A DNA stretch of 61,461 nucleotides from Sporodiniella umbellata. Its lineage: Eukaryota; Mucoromycota; Mucoromycetes; Mucorales; Rhizopodaceae. The notes beneath the pieces were generated by a model. It had not been told where the DNA came from. It did no database searches and saw only the letters and a list, made by a program, of their open reading frames with translations. Location of the stretch: positions 1-61,461 of the forward strand of contig JAIXMR010000135.1 in the NCBI GenBank assembly GCA_025677835.1. The letters run 5' to 3'. Positions 44,630-55,888 of this stretch are shown here, piece after piece; the first letter of the stretch is position 1, and every line of letters starts with the position of its first letter. The translations under genes were made by a program, and so were the position numbers.

Positions 44630-46116
44630 TTAAGATGGCTGACAGCACTGGATGTTCCTAAACCACTCAGTGTTCAAGATCTCTAGTGCTGTTATGCGTT
44701 TATTAGGTTGAGGGTCTAGCATTCTGTAAATAATTTTTTTGGCTTGTATATCAATGCCTTCCAAAGTGTCAAACTTTGCTTCTTTTGCTTTTCTACGTAT
44801 GGTTTCTTTTGCCTTCAGCATATTTGCTTCCCTCCTCTGCCTCTCTTCCTGCTTTTCTTCCTCCGTCATATTTTTTTTTATTGAAAGCTCCCTTCGTGTG
44901 TTTTCTCGCTCTTCGTCTAAAATACTTCTAAACTTAAGGTACTTTTCATATGAGTCGTCTCCTATCTTAGCTACTTGCCACGGGTGGCTTGCTTTACGCA
45001 GGGCCAAATAAATAATACCACAGCTCCACACATCAACTAAGCGAGCATCATAAGTCTCCTGAGTGAATTCTTCGGGCGATATATAAGGCTCAGACCCTAC
45101 CAGGCCATGCGCCAAATGGATTTCATCAGCGTCTTCATTTCCTTCCTCGTCGCTTTCGATGTTAGTGCCTTTAAAGCACAAAGCCGATCCAAAGTCCGAT
45201 ATCTTCAAGCATCCTGACGTTGTCAATAACAAATTTTCAGGTTTTAAATCTCTATGCGCTATGCCAACGTCATGCAAAAATGCTACGCCATGTATGAGCT
45301 GTTTTATAAAACAGTTGGCTTCGGCTGGTTCTAAACCGTCTGGGCTTTCTACTAAAACATCGAAAAGATCTCCTCCTCCGCTATATTCCATTACTTGACA
45401 AAACACAGGTGATGTCTCAGTCAAAGGCAATAGGTCATAGGTCTGGATAACGTTAGTGTGCTGTATTGTTGATGCCATGCAATATTCTGAGGCCAATCTC
45501 TTTATATACTCTTTTGAAGGCTCTCCATGCTTTTTGCGCAATTCCTTTTTATAGTATATTTATACATAAACAGTCAATTTCACAATAGTGAGTGACACCT
45601 GTATTTTACCTTCACCGCAAATAGACGTTCACCTTTTTCGTCAAGTTTGTGACATACTCTCACTATACCAGATGTGCCCTTTCCAATTGTTTCCTGGCAT
45701 GTCCCCCATTTTTTTGATACAGTGTTATTGTTTGGCGTTCGACGTAAGCAGTTGTCTAGCGCCATACGCTCTTTTTTTAGTTCTTCCAAACTGGCGGTTC
45801 TTTTTTCATGAGAAGACCATGGTGAAGATAATCTCAACGATTTATGTGCCATACCGATGAGGCCATTGATAATTCGGTTTTGAGCTGGGATTGATAGACG
45901 GTGAATATGCGTATATTCGTCTAGTATTTGGAATCGTGCATGATCTTGGCTATGTCTAGAGGATGAAGTTGGACTTGTAGATGCATTTTGGATACTACAG
46001 ACTGGCGAAAGGATGTTTTCAGCTTGGACACTTTGCTCTATCGCTGGTTTTGGTGGCGGTTTTAGTACTGGCTTTGGAGCTTCTTTTCTATGAAAAATAT
46101 TTTGAAAAAATCCCAT
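44630..46116 (-). CDS. Serine/threonine protein kinase, fungal HAL/NPR-like
   Basis: Two exons on the minus strand, 46116-45610 and 45544-44630, give 473 residues. The head (MGFFQNIFHRKEAPKP) is proline-rich. The kinase domain runs from TIGKGTSGIVRVC (Gly loop) through FAVK (ATP-anchoring Lys), AHRDLKPENLLL (catalytic loop), KISDFGSA (DFG) and LVGSEPYISPEEF (APE region), to VDVWSCGIIYLALRKASHPW and LDPQPNKRITALEILNTEWF. The SPEEF segment and the charged insert between PW and the C-lobe (IKKNMTEEEKQEERQRREAN) resemble fungal-specific HAL5/NPR1-type kinases that control transporters; this placement is tentative. I start at MGFFQ; an upstream in-frame ATG at 46194 would add a hydrophobic leader that looks like 5' UTR. 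Confidence 0.88.
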
Positions 46117-47915
46117 TTTTATTCTTTTTAGAAAGAGTATAAAAGCTGAAAAAAAGGGAATAAAAATAAAAAGAAAAAAGTAATTTACGGTCATTCCAGA
46201 AAGTAAAGTCGCTGGTTTTGAATTTGATGTCGTGCAAAAAAAAAAGATTTGTGTTCAACAACGATGTCAGATGGTACGAAAATAAAGCAGTAAATCAATA
46301 ACGCCATTAACATTTTGTCCATAAAAATTAAAGTGACAGCTCTATTTTCTTTTTATATATGCTTTCTCAGTTGTTCAGGATATAATGGAAAAATAGTGAG
46401 TAGAGGCAGTGGACCTTTTCACTGACGAGAAACCTTTCGTTATCAAAATAGCAAGCTCTTGTACTCACTTTATATACAATAAACTTCTTGAGAGATCTAC
46501 AAACTTATACTGTTCCCTAATGAAGGCAAAACAAACTACATAAATTCTTATATATGGTGATATTGTATGTTTTTTTCCATTTGTTTTTTAACTATAGCCC
46601 TGTGCTTGGGCTACTGCTAGGTACTCTTCTTTTGGTGGTTTATAGAGAAGCGAAGCATTACTAAAGACATCTTGAAAGTACATTTGAAATATGAAAGAAT
46701 AGACCAATGGCGTACTATTGAGTTATAACACGAGTAGATTTTTTTTCCTACAAGACCTCAGCCTATTTTTAATTTACATGTAGAGTATTGCGTTAATAAA
46801 TATGGGTTATTGCCTCATTTCTTTAATTCCCTCTCTTTCGACCCCTTGCGTTCAAATCTTCATTGATATACTTTTTGTAACAAAGGATTATCCAATTTGA
46901 CTATAAATACTCCCACTATTTGCAATTACACATAAAGACCTTACAGATATATCTTTACTCTGATGAGACTGTTTAGATCGTGTCACGTGTGCTTGTACCT
47001 GATAAAAAAAAACAGACTGTTACTGTTATACAGATGTTCTTGTGGTGAATAGATTAAACTGCTTGCATGAAATGCGTGTCCATGACTACTCAGAACTGTG
47101 TGTGGATTTTTGTTTTATCTATTTATGCAAAGCTACTTTGGTAACGATAATACGTTGAGCTATCTTTTAGTGCTTGCAAATTAAACATTTTACAGCTAAA
47201 GTATCGTTTGGCGACCCAGTGCATAACACTCACAACATTTAATCAATCATAGTCAAAGTTATGGAGGGTCATACAACAACTAAAAGCACCGGTGCATACC
47301 AAGGCCCGCTCAGGAAAAAAAACAAAGACATTTTAATTACTAACTTAGTTCGCTTCTCATGTAACTTGACATAAGGTCCGCAAGTTTTCAACTTCAAGCT
47401 AGTACTTGCTAGACGTTCAAAAAAAGCCATTTGTCGATTCCAAATACACTACTGTTCAACTGGCCACCGTCATTGGTTCCATAAACACAAAAAATATCAT
47501 GATTTAGCCTGCTAGTATAAAGGGCTGGCTATGTCAGTATCACTAAAAACCTCGTGTATATCTTCATCCAGAGCTATGGTAAATTTATAGTAACAAGCTC
47601 ATCAACCACATGCACCTACCCTGTCTGGTCTCTGGTTCATCGCCAAAGTATATACCTACTACCGCTTAACATTAGAGCATCTGTAGATCAAAATGGCGGT
47701 AATGAAACTAATATATCCTTTTGTATTATGACCGCTCTTGCATTAACATATAGCAAGAGTGTGTCTTTTTTTTGAAAAAAAAAGCAATACAAGGGACGTT
47801 AACTGCTAAAGGTTTTTGCACTGTACTGAGTTTAAAATTAGCGGCTTTACTTTCTAGAATGACTACAACTGCTTAAAAAAAGGCCAACTCATCTATTTAT
47901 TTAGAAAATACAATT
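46117..47915. other. Intergenic, 1.8 kb; kinase promoter side
   Basis: Contains the upstream region of the kinase gene (minus) and the 3' flank of the bHLH gene (minus). A palindromic CACGTG at about 46984-46989 is the type of E-box bound by class B bHLH factors. No gene, RNA gene or long repeat was found. Confidence 0.45.
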
Positions 47916-49609
47916 TTACTCGTCGTTATTTAGACCTGAGCTGTTGTTGGCTATAATTGACGCATTTTGTAACCTTTTTAGTCTTTCTTTCCTTCTTTCA
48001 CTTTCCTCTTGCTTTTCTCTAAGTTCGTTTTCTTTCTCTTGTTCTGTTACTTCTTGCATTCCAAGTTTTCTGCGTAACGATATTATTTCTTGTCTCATTT
48101 GGTCCATCCTTTGATCCCTTTTTTTGTTATCGGATTTCAGTCGCACAATGTGTTCATAGGAGTGTTGCAGTAACACAACCTTACTCATTTGTTTAACGTC
48201 TTTTTCTCTCATGCCTCTAATTTCTGTCTCATCTATATCCCCTTCATTCTCCGCCAATTCCTCCTCCACTATAGCCTCAATAATCTCCGTCCGGAGTGAG
48301 TCAAAGCTTTGTTTCAACACATCTCTGCGTTTTTGCTCTGCAGCTTTGTGCGCCGACCGACGATGTTCAATGCCTGATTGAATAGTTGTCGTAAAGTCGA
48401 TGCCTAGTGTCTTTCCGTTGCCTTCCTTTTGATTTTCATAGTTAGACTTGGACGTTAGCAGTGCCCGCGCTGTTTCCTCCTCGATAGTTGAAAGCCGGTG
48501 TCCATTAGGTTTGAGAGAGGGTGATATCAGTGGCTTTAAAGTTCTAGGTGATGTGAGAGGCCGCAGTCCAGCGGGTGAAGATAGTTCGGGATGCAAGCCA
48601 GGTGAGTGACTGAATTTAGGCTGTGAAATGCGTCGGCGTTTATTCGAAATTGGCTTACTCTTTTCTTCCTCAAGGATAGCAGCAGGTAATACAGGCATAT
48701 AGTCGACAGCAGCTGATGAAGAGGAACCAGTTGGTGGTGCACTGTTTCCGTTGCCCGCTCCCAACTTCATCAACAGAGAAGGCGTTGCGGGGGCAATACT
48801 GCTGTTAATGGGCCCAAGAGCAAGAGGACTGCTCTCCGAAACTCTTTTTGATAAACCAAGTTTGGTTTGAGGGCTTTGCGCTGCAGAAATCTTGGGATGC
48901 AAACTCATCTTTTTTCTGTTTTCATTTGTGTATGTAAAGAGTGGGCTAGTTGCAGGAGAGACACTGTGATGTTTATTACTACTGTTGACGCTCGTATTCA
49001 TCTGACTTTGCATGCTCCTTAGCTGCTGTTGCTGTCTTTCAATTAATGCTAATTTTTGTTGTAGTGCATGTTGATCCGTCACTGCCAAGGACGATGGATG
49101 CAATGCAGGTGATGTCAATGGAGAGAAAATATTCTCTGTGTTATTGCTGCCAAATTGGAAACTGTTGCTAGAGCCTTGCATGTCATATGTCGGTGCCATA
49201 GCTGGTGAAACTAGTGGTGTCAAAAACTCCTATTAAATCGTCTACCCTATTAGAAACGCATATAACAGCACGCACACAATTTTTCAATTACTTCTTCATC
49301 AGCAAAATCGTCCATTCCCGAAGTCTGTAATGGGTGCTGTAAAGGGGTGTAGGTTGCATTATGGCTGTTTATCTGTAATGGCGACATATCGTACTCTGGA
49401 TTATGCCCAGACAGTACACTACTGTTTGTAAAAATATTCTCTTGTTGACCATCAGGCGTAAGTTGCGGTACTGAAAACGGGCCATTATTAAATGTCCCAG
49501 AGTGATTCATGAAATCAAACAGATCAGTGTTTTCGTTGTTGTTCATTGGCTGCCTCTGTTGCTTGAACATGTCTGCGCTTTCCTCAAGGTCAAAAGGGCT
49601 GTAAATCAT
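47916..49609 (-). CDS. bHLH transcription factor with long loop
   Basis: Two exons, 49609-49292 and 49229-47916 (minus), give 543 residues. The N-terminal 300 residues are low-complexity, Ser/Pro/Gln/Asn-rich with repeated SPA/TSP motifs (TPLVSPAM, SPLTSPALHP, SPATSPLF), as in transactivation regions with proline-directed phosphosites. The basic region HRRSAHKAAEQKRRDVLKQ has His, Glu and Arg at the positions that read CACGTG (class B, like Pho4/NUC-1). Helix 1 (FDSLRTEIIEAIVEEE) is separated from helix 2 (SKVVLLQHSYEHIVRL) by an acidic loop of about 30 residues. A C-terminal charged coiled coil (DQRMDQMRQEIISLRRKLGM onward) should add to dimerisation. A Pho4/NUC-1 relationship is plausible but unproven. 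Confidence 0.88.
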
Positions 49610-49778
49610 GTATTTCAAAGAAAAAGAGAAAAAAGGAAGGTCAAAATAAAAAATGAAAAAAAGTCTCAGTATAAAGATAGTATTTAATTGGTTCAATTTG
49701 CGTGATGTCAAATCATTTTTTCAGATCTGTGTATATCGTTGGTATGGTCCTTTCTTCCTGTTCTACTATCTACAAAGA
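49610..49778. promoter_or_regulatory. Shared bHLH/EDC3 divergent promoter
   Basis: About 170 nt separate the bHLH start (minus) and the EDC3 start (plus), so both genes must use overlapping upstream sequence. It is A-rich on the bHLH side (AAAGAGAAAAAAGGAAGG). No specific site was identified. Confidence 0.5.
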
Positions 49779-51821
49779 ATGTCTGTAGACTATTATGGGG
49801 TGATAGTATCTGTTCTACTACATAACGGTACCAAAATCACTGGTACAGTTTGCCATGTTGATCCAACCACTCAACAGCTAACTTTAAAGAACGGTACGTA
49901 AGAGTACTCCTACTTTTATTTGCATGTCAAAACTAATAGATTGAACAGCCACACTTTATTTTTTTGGAGAACCTTATAAGTCACCTTTGCATGGAATTTA
50001 TGGAAAGGACATTCGAGAACTAGTAACGGAGCTTCCTGAGGACAATTTGTCCAAAGACTTTAATCAAAGAACAAATCAAGAGTTAAAAACTTTCTTGAAT
50101 ACTGTAAATTCACAATTGCTAAGAAAACATTGTATAATGCCAAGCAAAATTTACTTACACGTACAAAAACTTTTAGAAGATTCCTATAAGCACTTCGGAG
50201 ACTATGTCTAAAAGTACAACTGCATACACACGATTTCTTATCATATACTAACCTAACTATTTGGCTTTAGATAACAAAAAAGACGAACTTTTATCCATAA
50301 ATCAGAAAATGGAAGACTACTCTCAATCTGTGCAGCAGCAAAAGGAAAATTTGAAAGAACAGATCTCAAAGCCTAGAGAGCAACCGAAAGAACAGCCCCA
50401 AAAACAGATAGAACAGCTGAAAGAACAGCCTCAAAAGCAGAAAGAACAGCTGAAAGAACAGCCTCAAAAGCAGAAAGAACAACTGAAAGAACAGCCTCAA
50501 AAGCAGAAAGAGCGGCATGGAAAAGAGCATATACAGAAACAACAAACTACTAAAAAACAACTTCAAAAAAACGAACAGCAAAAGCAAAAAAATCTGTTAC
50601 AAAGAAACTCACCGCAAAAAGAAAACTCCTGCCAAAATCAACTGTTTAAAGAATTTCCCAAAAAAAAGAGGCAGCTGCAAATGAAACAAACATTTGAAAC
50701 GCATAACCTAAAGCAACAGCCTATTAAAAACATGCCAGACGATACAGGAAAGTCATCCGACAAACATAGAGGAAACCGTAAAAAAGGATTTCTCCCTCAA
50801 AAGAATATAAACACGCTTGATAAATCAAAAAAACCAGTATACAGTCTAGTAAGCACTACACCACTTTTTTTGAAAAAAAGAAAAAAAGTTGCTAAGGCTA
50901 CAAATAGGAGTTAATTGATACATCAGTCAATAACGTTAATCTCAACACACATCAATCGAGTTCACTAGAGTCGTCAGTACGGCCCCGTCCTAGCTCTTCA
51001 CAAAAGGTCAAATTCAAAATTCAAACTATGTCTCAGATAGACTGCCCTACTTTCTCCTTAGAGTCATTCAACTGTATCGAACAAAACTATCTTGCAAAGT
51101 CAAGACAGTCAGAAAATGACTTTTATGCTAAAAGCGCGAGAGGAGCAGCAGTACTAGTTACAAGGATTTTAAGGCTTGCTTCGGTACCCTACAATATCGT
51201 TGTCATTGCTGGAAATAACAAAAATGGAGCGGTTGCTCTGATGATGGTCCTCCAGTTACTCACTACGATTGATTGTTCAGTCACTGTTTATACAGCCTAT
51301 TCGCCGGACGAAGTTCTGATAGATTCGTTTCGCAAAGAGCAAAGCATCTTGCTTGGCTCTGAGGCAATTTTTGTCGACTGCCTCTCAGATATTACATCCA
51401 GAATAGACTTGATTGTGGAAGCTATCCTCGATCCAGAAGTTCCATTGATAGATAGCGCAAGTATATTCCCTATAGCTGCAAAAGCCATCGATTGGATCAA
51501 CAAACAAGCCAAGCCTATAATGAGCATTGATTTTCCTAGCGGAACAGACGGAAATACAGGTAAGTACTACGGTCTTATATCTACCGCACTCTAATATCCA
51601 AAAAAGGGATACCATACCATCCTGAGTATATCCTTCGTCCCCAGTGGACTATTGCTCTTGGTGCCCTAAAACGTGGCTGCACTTCTTTGAAAGTCACTGG
51701 ACGTGTTTATTTAGTGGATACAGGTTTAACTCCTTTTCTAATAGAGCAGTATGATATAGACATGGAGCCCGTCATTTCAAGCGGAAAAGCTTTAGTTAAG
51801 TTATTATATACAATAGTTTAG
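49779..51821 (+). CDS. EDC3: Enhancer of mRNA decapping 3
   Basis: Proposed exons 49779-49893, 49949-50205, about 50306-50848, 50908-51559 and 51607-51821, about 593 residues. The N-terminal LSm domain reads YYGVIVSVLLHNGTKITGTV, CHVDPTTQQLTLKN, then GKDIRELVTELPE. The middle is a Lys/Gln-rich disordered stretch with a 33-nt repeat. The C-terminal YjeF_N-type fold starts SARGAAVLVTRIL and has VVIAGNNKNGAVALMMVLQL, PIMSIDFPSGTDGNTG and YILRPQWTIALGALKRG, as in Edc3. Edc3 scaffolds P-bodies and stimulates Dcp2. A canonical FDF motif (Dhh1-binding) was not found. The exon 2/3 junction is uncertain: the best branch site (TACTAAC, 50247) predicts an acceptor at 50270 that is out of frame with the available donor. 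Confidence 0.86.
50411..50509 (+). repeat. 33-bp in-frame minisatellite in EDC3
   Basis: Three nearly identical 33-nt units encode EQLKEQPQKQK; a fourth degenerate copy lies just upstream. Units differ by single bases (CAGCTG versus CAACTG), consistent with recent unit duplication. Confidence 0.9.
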
Positions 51822-51992
51822 ATCCAATAAACTTGAGTACACTATACGCCAGACTGAGATCCAGTTGGAAATACGTTCGATTTGATATCTACTTTATATA
51901 GATATACGGACGCTACTTTGGTTGAGTACTCATACACCATAATTTCTTGCCATTTAAAATTGACTGCATTGGCTAGTGAGTGTTTGAAAATG

Positions 51993-52024
<32 letters not shown>

Positions 52025-52127
52025 AGAAACTGTCTGAGGCCATACAATACATGTTTTTTTTTTCGGCTGTTATTGTTTATTTCCAAAGAATAATTGAAGA
52101 TTCAAGTCTAAATATACGTTGTAGTTT
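51822..52127. other. EDC3/HPR1 convergent 3' spacer with A30 tract
   Basis: Between the two convergent stops lies an uninterrupted run of 30 A at 51993-52022 and a T tract at 52053-52062. Nothing coding was seen. AT tracts here may serve polyadenylation on both strands. Confidence 0.55.
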
Positions 52128-54504
52128 CTACATGTTTTGTATTTGTTTCTTCTCTCCTTGCTCATCTTTAGGCTCTGTTTCTTCGGAAAGTATTTGTTTG
52201 ATTTTTACAAGAACCTCAATCTCAGCCTGAACATGGTCCTCTGTTAGGTTCTCTCCTATAGTAAAGCTTGCTGGTGCTGATAGAGCTGCAGGTTTTGTGT
52301 CATCTGCTGTACTCGAGTCCTCTGTACTAGCATCCATATTTTTTTCATACATTTCTTTATATATGTCTTTTTTTGCACGATACACTTTACAAATCAAATG
52401 AGGGTGGGAATCGTATAGCAATCTTGACGCCTGCAACAATACACCATTTGCATAGTTAAACCTCTCTTTTGGTGGATCGAGTGAGTCCTGTAGCTCAGCA
52501 ATAGCATTATTAATCACATCAGGAACGCTTGGTAGTTTGGCGCGATTTCTATTCAATTTAATAAGAGGCCTGCTTTGCAGAAATAAAAAATGGAAGGGAA
52601 CAAAATAAAAATCAATATAGCTTACATCATGAACTCAGAAAGTGAGCCGATCTTCTTGCCGTACAAACTGGATATTGCTGCTGTACCATGGGTGTATCTA
52701 TACTTTGAGGGCGGAACTTCTAATCGAGATTTTTTTGTTTTCCAGATTTTTTGCAGCTCAGCCATATTGATAGGCGGCTTCTTAAACGAAGGGCATCCGG
52801 CTGCTTTCCAGTTGATCTACCAATTCACATTGAATGACTGTTTTAAAGGCTGATGCTACGTGAACTATATCTTACCCAATGAAGTTCGTTAGATAGAATG
52901 GTTGAAATTATTTCAGTGTACAAAGCCCCGTGAGGCTTTGTTGATTCAAGTACGCTAAGAAGAACCTCTCTAGTCTCATCTATCCACCGTACCTGCTCAT
53001 CTGAAAGAACATAGTTTGGCTGCACCAAAGACTGCTTTGTAGTTCCTTTTGCAGCTAATAAAGCAGCGGTTTTATCTTTTTCTTCTTGCGAGAACCCAGA
53101 AAGGTATTGAAACAACACTAGGTATTGAACAATAACGCTCCTTCGAAACCTAAAATCTTCCATCTTTTGAGTCAAATAGAGTATCAGAGTTTAGATTCTA
53201 TTTCGTTTTGTTTTTGCTTGTTCTACCTCTAAATCCAGTAGACGACGGCTACTCAATAGTCTAGGAAATTGAAATTCTTCATTGATCTGCTTAAGCATAT
53301 TTTCTGTTACACCTTCCGCTTCCATATAGTCAGACATAGTTCGCTTTAAGCCAACACTCTCTTTGTTTTGTGAGCCTTCCATTTCATTGTCTTTCTCAGC
53401 AATGCTTTGAAATTTTTGAACTATTCTACTGGTCACCTAACCTACTGTGTTAAGAAAATTCATGGTAGAGTAAAAGATATTTTGCTTTACCTTTTGTAAA
53501 TTTTCGAAACTACCATCGCTAAAGACAGAAGGGGGGTTTGCAAAATAGACACGGGTAGACCAGAAAAGCTTGTAAAATTCCTTCTGTTCGTCTGTTTTTT
53601 TGTTTAAGTTGATGTTTCTTTACTTTACATAGAAGCCTATGATTTTTTACCGGTCAAAGTATCGTCAGAGTCTACCTCTTCATTGGAATCAAAGTGTATG
53701 GTATTTGTGTTAAAATCCCCCCTAAGGTTGACACCTGATCTTTCATCCAGTGGAAACGAATTGGCTAGAAACATCAAAATACGTCCACAAAATACCGTGT
53801 TTATCTCTTTGGAAAGTCTGCGAAGAAGCTCGTTGCACATTCTCAAAAGAATTAAAGCTTTTCCTTTTCCAGGAACCATATTCTAAATAAGATCTATTGG
53901 TTACCACACAAAAAAACTTGCGTACAAGCAAAAACTTACAACCGTTAGTCTGTTTTTTCGTTTTTCGACATATTCGAATATTCTTTCACACCCAACAGTT
54001 GTATGCAAGTCAAGCAACTCCTCTACAAGAGAAAGTGGAATTACTTGATCAATCAAGTCTAAAATGGGTACAAAAAAAATGAGTACGTGTTTTTGTTATT
54101 TTGATCGTACCTATTTCTGAGCAATGTAAAACAATGTCGCAACAGTTGAATATATCTTTGAACCTTTCCTCACTTTCGTCTCTTTGCTGTTTTGTGCAGA
54201 AAAAAAGGACAATTCAGCTTTTGAATAGTATTTAACAACTATAATTTACTATGAGATGTATTAAAATGCGTCGAAATGCAAGCTCAGTAGCCCCTTTACG
54301 CCAATCGGGTTTATCGTCTACCAAAGGAACCTGCAATATATTGTCGAGGCCGGCCAAAGGCAATATATGTTGATTGACAAGAGATTCAATAACAGTCGAC
54401 AACGGCTTTTCATTGTTGTCATTTTCTTTACGTTGAGGGAAAGCTGAAACGCAATCACGTATTGCTTTTTCTATAGATTGACGAAAAATTACAAAATTCG
54501 ACAT
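52128..54504 (-). CDS. HPR1: THO complex subunit 1
   Basis: Nine exons on the minus strand: 54504-54250, 54186-54111, 54058-53940, 53882-53651, 53591-53491, 53436-53227, 53163-52876, 52816-52626 and 52572-52128; 638 residues. The order matches THOC1/Hpr1: [14 protein letters not shown], then [89 protein letters not shown], and [16 protein letters not shown] couples transcription elongation to mRNP packaging and export and limits R-loops. The end is a charged tail without a death domain, unlike animal THOC1. Start at MSNFVIF; an ATG five codons upstream is possible. All exon phases are compatible and most splice sites are GTA...AG. Confidence 0.93.
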
Positions 54505-54816
54505 GGGCAAATGGAACAAAAAGAAATGTATGGCAAGTCCGTTTTATTTTTTTATTTCTTTCGGTTTTTAAGCTTCAGAAAGTGTGAGCCAATCATTTGA
54601 TCAGCAACCGCCTCACATTTTGAACTTGCCAAGTATTCTTTTGCCTACCGCGAGTATTGTGTATTGACTATAAAACATACCCATAGACTAATATATATCA
54701 GAAAAATCCTACAAGTAGGCAAAAATAGTAATATGGAAATAACTTAAGGCACTAGATGAAAACTACTGTACACTGTTGAGCCGTACAAGGGATTTTATTC
54801 ATGAAGGAAAAAATAT
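54505..54816. other. Spacer between WLM protease and HPR1
   Basis: AT-rich, 312 nt, same-strand neighbours. Holds the HPR1 promoter and the 3' end of the WLM gene. Nothing else recognised. Confidence 0.5.
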
Positions 54817-55888
54817 CTATCGAGAAGATCCGCAACCTTCGTCCATTTCCTTCTCCTCCTGTTTAGTTAATCGTGAAAGTGTAGCATTAGCAATACGTTC
54901 TCTTCTTGATTCAATAGATTCCCCCTTCAACAGTAAACCTTTGCCTCCTAGTTTGTAAGTACCGGCTTCGTAGCTTGAACTGTCCGCCACTTCTTCACCC
55001 TCAGGATTATAAAAATCGCCTTCGCCTAGCGCATGTCCTCCATGGGCTGTCCAGTCTAAAGAAATCACATCTTTATTGAGCTGTCTATTCAATGCATGAA
55101 AGTTGTCGTCATGGTCGCCCCAAACCTAAGTAAAATAAGCGGAACAAATGTCCATCAGTTACCATATATACTTTATATCGTATTTACATTATGTGCCAAC
55201 TCATGCAGCAATACTTTTCTAACAGAGTCATAATGCCTAAATCCAGAAAGGTCGTCTGTTCTTAGTCGCAAAGCGATCAATTGCCCTGCATTTTTGTTGT
55301 AGCCCAGGATGGATGTTTCAAAAGGTGTTAGTTCAGTAAGCTCTCCAACGGACCACCTTCTTGCTTTCATAATTCCCTGTATCTATGTAAGGCATCTAAG
55401 TTTACCATTTGTATTGTGATACACTCTCTCTCTACCCCTCTGTCGCTTCTCAGCCTTTCAAGCAAGCCTCTGGCTTTTTCTTGGTGACTGAACTCTCTTA
55501 ATACCGATATTTTGTGAAAGGTGAATTGTAGCTCAGGCATCGCTTTTGGGACACTGGGCGTTTTTTTTATACTTGGCAGTTTATATTGTTTTCGCTCTTC
55601 CAGCTTTTTGTCCAGTACGCTAACTTGCTCAATTGCTTTTTTTGGACTTCCCATCAGTAGCATTCGGTTATCTTTTTCGTGTATTGAGGCAAGCTCTATA
55701 AGTTGGGTGCTGTCATTTTTTAAAATCTTTCCTTTCCATAACAATTTCTGCGCATCTAAAGGTATTGATGTTTTTTCCTCTAAATAAAGTTTGACCTGAT
55801 GTATAGTTGAATTTACGTTCCACTGTTCCAGGAGCAACGTTTCAGAATGATATCGAATGCTGAAATTAACTTGTTCAAGATTGTTCAT
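54817..55888 (-). CDS. Ubiquitin-like/WLM-domain metalloprotease (Wss1-type)
   Basis: Three exons, 55888-55436, 55376-55188 and 55125-54817 (minus), give 316 residues. The N-terminal 75 residues form a ubiquitin-like domain (VKLYLEEKTSIPLDAQKLLW; LKNDSTQLIELASI). A linker follows, then the WLM domain: LRSDRG joined across intron 1 to GIMKARRWSVGELTELTP, LGYNKNAGQLIALRLRTDD, and the zinc motif VLLHELAHN joined across intron 2 to VWGDHDDNFHALN (HExxH...H). WLM proteases of the Wss1/Spartan group cut DNA-protein crosslinks and SUMO/ubiquitin conjugates; the ubiquitin-like plus WLM architecture is known in fission yeast and plants. The C-terminus has LSRLTKQEEKEMDEG and no visible SUMO-interaction motif. 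A 29-nt intron is an arithmetically possible alternative to the 59-nt intron 1, but less likely. Confidence 0.9.

Noticed and set aside
46117..46194. N-terminal membrane anchor on the kinase (upstream ATG at 46194)
   Set aside because: The hydrophobic leader is the translation of a T-rich 5' UTR-like tract; MGFFQ is a more natural start.
46830..46870. Possible tRNA B box (GTTCAAATC)
   Set aside because: Flanking bases do not form a T stem and no A box or acceptor stem lies upstream.
50366..50587. 73-codon Leu/Phe-rich minus frame
   Set aside because: Antisense of the EDC3 Lys/Gln repeat; composition follows from the repeat.
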